Shown here: positions 1-6,544 of the stretch, piece by piece
How positions within the stretch are numbered: the first letter of the stretch is position 1
Layout of the letters: each line of letters opens with the position of its first letter
DNA from: DASULK01 sp036381835
GTDB lineage: Bacteria > Actinomycetota > Actinomycetes > Mycobacteriales > Micromonosporaceae
Direction: 5' to 3'
Length of the DNA: 8,198 nt
NCBI GenBank assembly: GCA_036381835.1
Contig: DASVCA010000057.1
Location: 1-8,198 of the forward strand
The notes under the pieces: model-generated
The model's database searches: none
Seen by the model: only the letters and a program-made list of their open reading frames with translations
Told to the model about the DNA's origin: nothing
Program-made: the position numbers and the translations under genes

Positions 1-74
1 ATCAGGCGTTTATGTGTGCGGAAGATCCACACCGGCCCTTCGTTACGCACGTACCGATAGACGCCCTCGGCTGA
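1..74 (+). CDS. Possible 3' end of an upstream gene (partial)
   Basis: The reading frame that begins at base 3 is open from the window edge to a TGA at 72-74 and encodes about 23 residues ending in HVPIDALG. A second frame, beginning at base 1, is also open, to a TAG at 58-60, but it uses two TTA codons, which are rare in such GC-rich DNA, so I favour the first. The stop would lie in the loop of the first hairpin (64-84), a sensible place for the end of a transcript. The fragment is too short to recognise a family, and it could equally be non-coding. Confidence 0.25.
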   Translation, partial: QAFMCAEDPHRPFVTHVPIDALG

Positions 75-84
75 TCCCCGAGGG
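64..84 (+). terminator. Short hairpin, 7-bp stem
   Basis: The arms CCCTCGG (64-70) and CCGAGGG (78-84) are perfectly complementary around a 7-base loop. It sits two bases before a longer hairpin at 87-120. It may be part of a bipartite terminator for an upstream gene or a leader structure. A 7-bp GC-rich stem alone can occur by chance in DNA of this composition. Confidence 0.35.
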
Positions 85-86
85 AA

Positions 87-120
87 GGAAGCCCCGACGT
101 TCCCAGGCGTCGGGGCTTCC
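87..120 (+). terminator. Strong hairpin upstream of the HNH gene, probable terminator
   Basis: Arms at 87-99 (GGAAGCCCCGACG) and 108-120 (CGTCGGGGCTTCC) form a perfect 13-bp stem with an 8-base loop. No T-run follows, which is common for actinobacterial and actinophage terminators. It ends 8 bases before the GGGAGGT ribosome site (129-135) of the HNH gene. The stem is clearly seen. Its role as a terminator of the preceding transcript is inferred, and it could instead be a 5' leader structure of the structural operon. Confidence 0.65.
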
Positions 121-140
121 GCATACCTGGGAGGTGCACC

Positions 141-764
141 ATGGCGAAGAAGCCCGATACCCCGTGCGCCGGTGGCTGCGGTCGACTGCTGTGGGGCGGG
201 TCGTCGTCTCTCCCGGCTGGCGAGCGGACGTGTCGTCCGTGCCGCCGAGCAGGACGCGGGCCTCGCCGTGGCCGGACTAGGGACTGTGCCGTGTGCGGCG
301 GGACGTTCTACCCGAACGACCACCGGGAGCGCAAGCAGCTCACCTGCTCGCTCCGGTGCGGTGCCGCGTCTCGCCTCGCCAAGCCCCACGCGTGGAGCAG
401 GTCCCCGCATCCCTGCGAGGATTGCGGAGCTACGACGACACGGCACAGCCAGTGGTGTGAGGCGTGTGCGGATGTCCGCCGGTTGGAGCACTACCAGCGG
501 AAGAACCTGAAGCGCCGGGCCGGCGGCACTCGCATCATGTCGATCCAGGAACTGGCCGAGCGGGACCGGTGGCGCTGCCACCTATGCCGACGACGGGTCA
601 GCCGGACGCTGCGCTACCCGCACCCTCGGGCGGCCAGCCGCGACCACCTGGTACCCGTCGTGGACGGCGGCACGAACGACCCGGCGAACCTGGCCCTGGC
701 TCACTGGGACTGCAACGTGCGGCGGCGTACCGGCGGCAGCGTCCAGCTCCAGTTGGTGGGTTGA
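141..764 (+). CDS. HNH endonuclease, zinc-rich, next to terminase
   Basis: A 207-residue protein whose C-terminal part is an HNH (beta-beta-alpha metal) nuclease: CHLC at residues 146-149, then DH at 168-169, a GG turn at 176-177, NL at 183-184 and H188-x2-C191-N192. C146, C149, H188 and C191 are the likely structural zinc ligands, and H169 is the likely catalytic base. The N-terminal 110 residues carry six more cysteine pairs (C9/C13, C31/C34, C49/C52, C69/C73, C92/C95, C106/C109), consistent with three zinc ribbons that could bind DNA. The ATG at 141 follows a GGGAGGT ribosome site at 129-135. HNH proteins encoded beside terminase genes are known in cos phages such as HK97 (gp74), where they help terminase cut the genome ends, and the position here suggests the same job. 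A free-standing homing-type HNH nuclease is the alternative. Confidence 0.88.
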   Translation: MAKKPDTPCAGGCGRLLWGGSSSLPAGERTCRPCRRAGRGPRRGRTRDCAVCGGTFYPNDHRERKQLTCSLRCGAASRLAKPHAWSRSPHPCEDCGATTTRHSQWCEACADVRRLEHYQRKNLKRRAGGTRIMSIQELAERDRWRCHLCRRRVSRTLRYPHPRAASRDHLVPVVDGGTNDPANLALAHWDCNVRRRTGGSVQLQLVG

Positions 765-766
765 CG

Positions 767-1255
767 ATGGCGGACAGGACGAACGCCGAACGGCAGCGCC
801 GGCACCGTCGCCACAAGGCCGGCGATCACTCGCTGTGTGACCCGAGACGCTGCGATGACGCCGTTACGCCCGTTGTAACGCGCCCGTTGGAAAGGCGGCT
901 CGGCCCCCGTGGGGCGCGACTGTGGGAGGAAGAGGGCGGCGACAGTCTGACCGGTGTGCGCCGGAACGTCCTTGAGGAAGCGTGCCGGCTGGTTGACCGG
1001 CTGGATCGGCTCGACGCGATCCTCAACGGCCGGGACCGGGCGTGGTTGACGTTGGAGGTCGACGACGAAACCGGCGGGATCACGGTGGTCGTCGACAAGA
1101 TCCTGTCGGAGGCTCGCCAGCAGCAGTTGGCGTTGAAGCAGCTCGCCGCGGAGTTGCGGGCGGGTGGCGGCGCCGCGAAGCCGGCGACGGAGGGCAGCAT
1201 CCTTGACCAGCTCGCTGCTAGACGTGCGCAGAGGCTCGCAAAGCCCGCGGGTTAG
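767..1255 (+). CDS. terS: Terminase small subunit
   Basis: A 162-residue protein placed directly before the large terminase. Small subunits bind the packaging site on concatemeric DNA and recruit the large subunit. Residues 8-29 form a strongly basic stretch with HSLCDPRRC at 21-29, a pattern I associate with actinophage small terminases. Residues 43-58 (RRLGPRGARLWEEEGG) and the helical stretch LEEACRLVDRLDRLDAIL (69-86) match the usual terminase small-subunit core, followed by a second helix with SEARQQQLALKQLAAEL (114-130) and a loose basic tail. The frame is open upstream to 464, but that part overlaps the HNH gene and reads as low-complexity shadow. The ATG at 767 lies two bases after the HNH stop, with GGTGGG at 755-760 as ribosome site, so I take it as the start. 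The assignment rests on remembered family patterns plus gene order. Confidence 0.85.
   Translation: MADRTNAERQRRHRRHKAGDHSLCDPRRCDDAVTPVVTRPLERRLGPRGARLWEEEGGDSLTGVRRNVLEEACRLVDRLDRLDAILNGRDRAWLTLEVDDETGGITVVVDKILSEARQQQLALKQLAAELRAGGGAAKPATEGSILDQLAARRAQRLAKPAG
1189..1194 (+). promoter_or_regulatory. Ribosome binding site deciding the large terminase start
   Basis: GGAGGG lies 8 bases before a TTG at 1203, inside the 3' end of the small terminase gene. It is a much better site than the GGAG (1150-1153) 10 bases before the GTG at 1164, and the GTG at 1224 has no such site. This is why TTG 1203 is preferred. Confidence 0.6.
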
Positions 1256-2702
1256 CACCTACCCGCCCGCCGACTACAGCTCCGGCCCGGACGTGGCCGA
1301 TCTGGCGGAGGCGGCGGGCCTGGTGCTGGACCCGTGGCAGCGGTACGTGCTGGAGCACGGCCTGGGTGAGCGTGCGGACGGGAAGTGGGCGGCCCGTGAG
1401 GTCGCGGTGTGGGTGCCCCGACAGAACGGCAAGGGCGCCATCATCGAGGCCCGCGTGTTGGCCGGTCTGTTCCTGTTCGGGGAGAAGCGGATTCTCTGGT
1501 CCGCGCACGAGTACCGGACGGCGCAGGAGGGCTTCCTGCGGATCCGGGAGCTGATCCAGAACGCGCCCGACTTTGACCGGCTGGTCAAGCGGTACTGGGA
1601 AGGTTCGGGAGAGCAGGGCATCGAGCTGACCACCGGGCAGCGGTTGAAGTTCCTTGCCCGCTCCCGAGGTGCCGGCCGCGGGTTCTCCGGTGACTGCATC
1701 ATCCTCGATGAGGCGCAGGAACTGACCCTGTTGCAGATGAAGGCGATCTTCTCGACGATGAGCGCCAAGTCAATCCACGGGAACCCGCAGATCTGGTATC
1801 TCGGCACTCCGCCTGAGGACCCGGCGGCGTGGGTGTACGGGATCCGCAAGGACGGCGAGGCCGGCAAGGACCGCCTGGCCTACTTCGACTGGGGACTCGG
1901 CGAGGTTGACGAGTCGGTGCCGTTGAAGGATCGGTTGAAGGCGTACGCCGACCGGGACCTGTGGTACCGGGCGAACCCTGGTTTGGGGATTCGGATCAGC
2001 GAGGAGTTCTGCGAGGACGAGCTGTCCCGGCTGAGGGAGGGGTTCGCCCCGGAGCGGCTGGGCATGTGGCTGCCCTATGCCGGCGATGAGGATGCCGGCT
2101 GGCAGGTGATTAGCCAGGCGGCGTGGGAAGCGGCGTCGGACGTGATGAGGGGCGGAACGTCCCGCGTTGAGGGCAGGCCCGCGTTCGGGGTGTATGTGCC
2201 GCCCGACCGGAGTTACGCGGCTATCGGTGTTGCCGGGGCGTCCACGCTCGGCGGCCGGCACATCGAGGTCGCCGGCCGCGACGGGAGCCTTGACTACCGG
2301 CCGGGGGTCGGCTGGGTGGTGCCCCGGCTGAAGGAGTTGGAGCGGCACAACCCGTCGGTGGTGGTGGTCGACGACAAGGCGCTCGCCGAGGAAGCCGAGA
2401 AGGCCGGTGTGGTTGTGCATCGGGCCAACGTCGCCGATGTCGTGACCGGCTGCCAGCTGCTGTACGACGGGATCGCCGGCCCGGATGTGTCAGCCCGGGA
2501 CGTCGTGCACATCGGCCAGCAGGAGCTCACCGAAGCCGTCCGCGGGGCGGTGAAGCGGGATGTGGGCGGCTCGTGGGCGTGGGCCCGGCGGGACCTGGCC
2601 GTGGACGTCACCCCGCTCGCCGCGGTGTCCCTGGCGTTGTTCGGGCACTGCACCAAGCGGGTGCACAGGCCCAGTCGTGACCTGATGTTCTTCTTCGCCT
2701 GA
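1203..2702 (+). CDS. terL: Terminase large subunit (ATPase and nuclease)
   Basis: The packaging motor, 499 residues from TTG 1203. It cuts concatemeric DNA and drives it through the portal with ATP. The N-terminal ATPase shows the adenine-side LDPWQ (42-46), a Walker A RQNGKG (73-78), a Walker B IILDEAQ (166-172) with catalytic E170, and a coupling motif LGTPP (200-204). The C-terminal RNase H-like nuclease starts near residue 325. Its expected metal-binding aspartates are present at D390 (VVVVDD) and D468 (AVDVTPL), but the first one, normally in a GVD motif, is Y331 (codon 2193-2195), with a nearby D335 retained. The start overlaps the small-subunit gene by 53 bases and is set by the GGAGGG at 1189-1194. 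GTG 1164 (512 residues) and GTG 1224 are alternatives. ATPase identity is secure. Whether the nuclease is active is uncertain. Confidence 0.95.
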   Translation: MTSSLLDVRRGSQSPRVSTYPPADYSSGPDVADLAEAAGLVLDPWQRYVLEHGLGERADGKWAAREVAVWVPRQNGKGAIIEARVLAGLFLFGEKRILWSAHEYRTAQEGFLRIRELIQNAPDFDRLVKRYWEGSGEQGIELTTGQRLKFLARSRGAGRGFSGDCIILDEAQELTLLQMKAIFSTMSAKSIHGNPQIWYLGTPPEDPAAWVYGIRKDGEAGKDRLAYFDWGLGEVDESVPLKDRLKAYADRDLWYRANPGLGIRISEEFCEDELSRLREGFAPERLGMWLPYAGDEDAGWQVISQAAWEAASDVMRGGTSRVEGRPAFGVYVPPDRSYAAIGVAGASTLGGRHIEVAGRDGSLDYRPGVGWVVPRLKELERHNPSVVVVDDKALAEEAEKAGVVVHRANVADVVTGCQLLYDGIAGPDVSARDVVHIGQQELTEAVRGAVKRDVGGSWAWARRDLAVDVTPLAAVSLALFGHCTKRVHRPSRDLMFFFA

Positions 2703-2710
2703 GGTGGTGT

Positions 2711-4105
2711 GTGGTGGGTGCGTGGTCCCGGTTCATGTCGTGGCTGCGACCCGCCGAGGTGCAGCGGGCCACCCAGAATTTGACGCTGGATGAGTTCCAG
2801 CGGCTGCTCGCCGACGCCGCGGAGCTGGGTATCGCGCAGACCGCGTCGTCGTGGGGCCGCGAGGAGCATCTGCCCAGCGAGTTCGAGTCGGTCGTCCAGA
2901 GCGCCTACAAGCGGTCGGGTGTGGTGTTCGCGTGCGAGCTTGCCCGCACGATGGTGTTCGGGCAGACCCGTTTCGCCTACCAGCGGTTTCGGCGGGGCCG
3001 GCCTGACGAGTACTTCCGCACCCCGGATCTGGCGAGGTTGGAGCGGCCGCGGCCGGGTGAGACGACCCGGAAGCTGCTGGTGCGGATGCTGCTCGACGCC
3101 GACCTTGGCGGTACGGGGATTGTGACGCGTCGGCCGTCTGGGGAGGTCCGGCGGGTGCGCCCGGACTGGTGCACGTTGGTGGTGGGGTCGCCGAACGATC
3201 CGATGATGGTCGGTGATGACCTCGACGCCGAGCTGGTCGGCGTGATGTATGAGCCGCCGAATGCCCGCGCCGAGTTGCTGCTGGCCGAGGATGTGGCGAT
3301 CTTCGCGCCGATTCCCGACCCGACCGGCTGGTTCCGGGGGGTGCCGTGGCTGACTCCGGTGTTGCGGGAGATGCAGTCGGATCTTGCCGCGACCGAGCAC
3401 AAACTGGCGTTCTTCAAGAACGGGGCGACCCCGAACCTTGTGGTCAGCTTCGAGCCGACCATGACGGTGGATCAGGTCAAGGAGTTCAAGGAGAAGCTGG
3501 AAGCCGAGCATCGGGGCGCCCGCAACGCCTACAAGACCCTGTACCTGCTGGGGGCGAAGGCGTCCCCGGTCGGGGCGGACTTCCAGGCGATGGACTTCAA
3601 GCAGATCTCCGGCCTGTCGGAGACGCGCATCGCTGCCGCCGCTGGTGTGCACCCGGTCATCCTCGGGCTGTCCGAGGGGTTGCAGGGGTCGAGTCTGAAC
3701 GCCGGCAACTACGGTCAGGTGCGCCGCCGGTTCGCCGACATGACCATCGCGCCGCTGTGGGAGGAGGCCGCGGCGACGCTGGAGCACCTGTTTCCGCCGC
3801 CGGACGACTCCTCGCGGCTGTGGTACGACGCCCGGGACGTGCCGTTTCTGCGGGAAGACCGCGCGGACGTGGCGAAGATCCAAGCGGATCAGGCGGTCGC
3901 GATCCGGCAGCTTGTTGACGCCGGCTACAAGCCGGACACGGTCGTGGCGGCGATCGACGGGGAAGACATGACCGTGCTTGAGCACTCCGGCCTGTACTCG
4001 GTGCAGTTGCAGCCGCCAGGGCCGGGCCAGCAGCCAGCCACCATGACCGACGCCCCTGAGGAGGCGTCTGCCGAAGAACCCCCGGCATCGGAAGGCCAGG
4101 CATGA
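2711..4105 (+). CDS. Portal protein (HK97 family)
   Basis: A 464-residue protein of normal portal length. It would form the dodecameric ring at one head vertex through which DNA enters and to which the terminase and connector dock. Portal-like stretches include residues 64-92 (the YKRSGVVFACELART region), FFKNGATPNLVVSFE (234-248), EHRGARNAYKTLYLLG (266-281) and the well-conserved AAAAGVHPVILGLSEGLQG (308-326) followed by an asparagine/glycine-rich loop and a helix. The last 35 residues are proline- and acid-rich and probably disordered. GTG 2711 is used as start with GAGGTGG at 2701-2707 as ribosome site, and GTG 2714 is an equally possible neighbour. The stop overlaps the protease ATG (ATGA at 4102-4105), so the two are probably translationally coupled. 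Confidence 0.93.
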   Translation: MVGAWSRFMSWLRPAEVQRATQNLTLDEFQRLLADAAELGIAQTASSWGREEHLPSEFESVVQSAYKRSGVVFACELARTMVFGQTRFAYQRFRRGRPDEYFRTPDLARLERPRPGETTRKLLVRMLLDADLGGTGIVTRRPSGEVRRVRPDWCTLVVGSPNDPMMVGDDLDAELVGVMYEPPNARAELLLAEDVAIFAPIPDPTGWFRGVPWLTPVLREMQSDLAATEHKLAFFKNGATPNLVVSFEPTMTVDQVKEFKEKLEAEHRGARNAYKTLYLLGAKASPVGADFQAMDFKQISGLSETRIAAAAGVHPVILGLSEGLQGSSLNAGNYGQVRRRFADMTIAPLWEEAAATLEHLFPPPDDSSRLWYDARDVPFLREDRADVAKIQADQAVAIRQLVDAGYKPDTVVAAIDGEDMTVLEHSGLYSVQLQPPGPGQQPATMTDAPEEASAEEPPASEGQA

Positions 4106-4863
4106 ACACCTACCTGCGCACGTGGGCGCTCGACGACATCGAGGTCAGCCGCTCCTACGCCGACGGCCGCACCGTCGAGGCGTACGCGGCGGTGTTCGAC
4201 ACGCCCGTCGAAATCCAGGACGTGCACGGCCACTACATCGAGCGGATCGCCCCGACTGCGTTCGACAAGACGCTGCGGGAGCGTGGTGCGTCGCGGGTGG
4301 GCGTCTACTACCACCACGGCATGACCCTCTACGGCACCCCCTCCGATCTGGGGTCGGTGCCGATCGGGCAGCCGCTGGAGATCCGCGCTGACGGGCGGGG
4401 CCTGCGTACCGTGACCCGGTTCAACAAGTCGCCGCTCGCGGACTCGGTTCTGGAGGCGATCCGCGCCGGTGACATCCGCGGCTACAGCTTCCGCGGTCGC
4501 ATCTTCCAATCCAACCCGGACAGGGTGCCGCGTCGCCGGCCGGGTGAGCCGCTGCCGGAGGTCACCCGCACCGAGCTGGGGTTGTTCGAGTACGGCCCTA
4601 CCCCGACCCCTGCGTACGAGTCTGCCGCGATCCTGGCTGTCCGCTCGGCCGAGCAGGTCGCGCAGTCCATCGCCGGGCTTGACGACGACCAGCGTGCCGA
4701 GCTGGTCCGTCTGCTGACGTCCACCACTCCCGCACGGGAGCCGGAGACGGTATCCGCCACCCCCAGCGAGGGGGCCGGCGCCGAGGAGCCGCGCACGCAC
4801 TCCGGTCGGCAGTCCGACATCGTGCGACGCATCAACGTCGCGAAGATCACGAGAGGTATGTGA
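4102..4863 (+). CDS. Prohead maturation protease (HK97 type, U35)
   Basis: A 253-residue protein matching the HK97 prohead protease family, which is packaged in the prohead, removes the N-terminal scaffold segment of the capsid protein and then destroys itself. The N-terminal half has the usual GYAAVF-like start (EAYAAVFDTPV, 26-36), an ERIAPTAFDKTL stretch (47-58), the likely catalytic histidine H72 in YYHHG (H71 is adjacent) and the likely catalytic serine S129 in GYSFRGRI (127-134), followed by EYGPTPTPAYESAA (163-176), which corresponds to the conserved end of the domain. Residues 183-253 form an extra acidic, threonine-rich tail ending in the basic RRINVAKITRGM, a possible scaffold or docking tail. 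The ATG overlaps the portal stop by four bases and the stop overlaps the capsid start by one (TGATG). Confidence 0.92.
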   Translation: MNTYLRTWALDDIEVSRSYADGRTVEAYAAVFDTPVEIQDVHGHYIERIAPTAFDKTLRERGASRVGVYYHHGMTLYGTPSDLGSVPIGQPLEIRADGRGLRTVTRFNKSPLADSVLEAIRAGDIRGYSFRGRIFQSNPDRVPRRRPGEPLPEVTRTELGLFEYGPTPTPAYESAAILAVRSAEQVAQSIAGLDDDQRAELVRLLTSTTPAREPETVSATPSEGAGAEEPRTHSGRQSDIVRRINVAKITRGM

Positions 4864-6479
4864 TGGACCGACTGACGGAGATCCGGCAGCGGCAGGGTGA
4901 GATCCAGGCCCGGCTCGCCGAGATCGAGGCCATGCCCGAGCCCGAGGGCGACGAGGCGGCCCGCTCGCAGGCGTTCACCGACCGCAACGCGGAGGTGGAC
5001 GGGCTGCTCGCCGAGTGGGACAAGCTCGACGAGGAGGCGAAGCCCCTCGCCCAGCGTGCCGCCCGCATGGAGGCGGTGCGCTCGGTGGCGCTGAACCCGG
5101 CGAACCGGGAGCAGCCCGCCCGCGGTGAGCCCCGGCAGGCGCCGGCGTTCGTCCGCCGCTCCGAGTCCCCCCGCGACGGCCGCAGCCTCGACGAGCTGCT
5201 GTGGGCCACCGACGAAACCGTGCGCGCCGGTTCGCTGAACAAGGCCGGTGACTTCGTGCCGGACCGGCACGGCGCCCGCAACCCGGTCGAGCAGATCGTC
5301 GTCCGGTCCGAGTCGGGCCTCGCGGTGCACGCGCCGCGGATCAGCGAGTTCCGGCCGGAGCACCACGGCCTGGTCCGGTCGTTCCAGCAGACCGTCGCCG
5401 ACATGGCGCTGTTCGGCCTGCTCATCGACCGGTCGGCCCGCTCCAGCGCGCAGGGCTTCGAGGTCGCCCGGTCGCACCGCCTGTTCCGCGACCGCTGGAA
5501 CAGCCTGATGCGGGCGATGGACGTCGACACCGCGGCCGAGGGCGGCACCTGGGTGCCGACCGGCATCGGCGCCAGCTTGCACGAGAAGGTCCGCGCATCC
5601 GGGAAGGTCGCGCCGCTGTTCTCCCGCATCGACCTGCCCACGAACCCGTGGAAGTGGCCGATCGAGGGTGCCGACGCCACCGCCTACCGGGTGGCCGAGC
5701 CGACCGGCGACAGCGAGTCGAAGATGACCGCGTCCACGCCGGGCACCGTCGCGGCGACGTTCGACGCGGAGATCTTCGGCGCGCGGGCGCTGTTCTCCCG
5801 CTCGCTGGAGGCCGACTCCGCGGTGGCGATCCTGCCGTACGTGCGGCGGAAGCTGGTTCAGGCGTTCGTCGACGCCGAGGAGAAGGCCGTCCTCGACGGC
5901 GACTCCGACGGCACCCACCAGGACTCGGACGTCGGGTCGTCGACTACCGACGCCCGCACCGCCTGGGACGGCCTGCGGAAGCGGGCCCTGGCCAACGCCG
6001 GTCAGGCCCTCACCGCTGTCTCGTCGGCGAACATCGCCACCCTGCGCAAGAGCATGGGCAAGTGGGGTCTCAACCCCGCCGACCTGGCGCTCATCGTTGG
6101 CGTCTCCGGCTACCACCAGCTCCTGACCGACACGAACATGCTGACCGTGGACAAGATGGGTCCGCAGGCGACCATCCTCAACGGCCAGGTCGGTTCGGTG
6201 TACGGGGTGCCGGTGATCGCCTCCGAGCACGTTCGGGAGAACCTGAACGCCACCGGCGTCTACGACGGCATCACCACCACGAAGACGTACTTCCTGCTGG
6301 TGAACCGCAACGAGTGGGCGTTCGGTCAGCGGATGGCGCTGGACGTCGAGGTGGACGACTCGATCTACCGCGAGACGTACCAGCGGGTTCTCGTCGGGTT
6401 CATGCGTGAGGACTTCCAGAACATCGGGGACTCCTCGAGCAACGACGACACCGCGATCGGCTACAACACCACGCCGTGA
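4863..6479 (+). CDS. Major capsid protein (HK97 fold)
   Basis: A 538-residue shell protein. Residues 1-75 are charged and strongly helical (heptad-like LTEIRQRQGEIQARLAEIEA, then GLLAEWDKLDEEAKPL), the coiled-coil delta or scaffold segment typical of HK97 capsids without a separate scaffold gene. Residues 76-210 form an intermediate region, and the HK97-like core runs from about 211 to 520: GGTWVPTGIG (227-236), WKWPIEGADATAYRVAE (263-279), the helix FSRSLEADSAVAILPYVRRK (311-330), AVLDGDSDGTH (342-352), the SVYGVPVIASE strand (445-455) and the EWAFGQRM end region (484-491). ATG 4863 is preferred over GTG 4860 because GAGAGG (4851-4856) is 6 bases away. The protein is longer than HK97 gp5 (385 residues), mostly because of the N-terminal part. 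Its adjacency to protease and portal fits processing of that segment. Confidence 0.95.
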   Translation: MDRLTEIRQRQGEIQARLAEIEAMPEPEGDEAARSQAFTDRNAEVDGLLAEWDKLDEEAKPLAQRAARMEAVRSVALNPANREQPARGEPRQAPAFVRRSESPRDGRSLDELLWATDETVRAGSLNKAGDFVPDRHGARNPVEQIVVRSESGLAVHAPRISEFRPEHHGLVRSFQQTVADMALFGLLIDRSARSSAQGFEVARSHRLFRDRWNSLMRAMDVDTAAEGGTWVPTGIGASLHEKVRASGKVAPLFSRIDLPTNPWKWPIEGADATAYRVAEPTGDSESKMTASTPGTVAATFDAEIFGARALFSRSLEADSAVAILPYVRRKLVQAFVDAEEKAVLDGDSDGTHQDSDVGSSTTDARTAWDGLRKRALANAGQALTAVSSANIATLRKSMGKWGLNPADLALIVGVSGYHQLLTDTNMLTVDKMGPQATILNGQVGSVYGVPVIASEHVRENLNATGVYDGITTTKTYFLLVNRNEWAFGQRMALDVEVDDSIYRETYQRVLVGFMREDFQNIGDSSSNDDTAIGYNTTP

Positions 6480-6485
6480 GCCTCG

Positions 6486-6526
6486 GGTCTGTGGCGCCCC
6501 ACCCAGCTGGTGGGGCGCCACAGACC
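6486..6526 (+). terminator. Strong hairpin after the capsid gene
   Basis: Arms at 6486-6503 and 6509-6526 are perfectly complementary over 18 bp (left arm GGTCTGTGGCGCCCCACC) with the 5-base loop CAGCT. It begins six bases after the capsid stop and ends six bases before the next ribosome site, with no T-run. It most likely acts as a terminator or partial attenuator that lets capsid transcripts outnumber those of the downstream connector genes, or as a 3' stabiliser of capsid mRNA. The structure is certain from sequence; the role is inferred. Confidence 0.85.
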
Positions 6527-6544
6527 GGCCTGAGAGGAGCCAGC

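Noticed and set aside
1..130. Possible tRNA or other small RNA near the left end
   Set aside because: The hairpins gave a brief resemblance, but there is no TTC-G-A-type T loop, no anticodon arm and no acceptor pairing.
14..280. Open frame of 88 codons at the left end
   Set aside because: It runs through the hairpins and into the HNH gene in another frame, without a ribosome site or recognisable protein pattern.
464..766. N-terminal extension of the small terminase back to 464
   Set aside because: The extension overlaps the HNH coding sequence out of frame and is proline/glycine/arginine-rich. The ATG at 767 sits two bases after the HNH stop with a usable ribosome site and begins the conserved region.
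2294..3985. Long antisense open frame (563 codons) opposite the large terminase and portal genes
   Set aside because: It is a GC-rich shadow of the sense genes. Its translation is arginine/proline/histidine-rich low complexity with no recognisable domain, while the sense strand encodes clear phage families.
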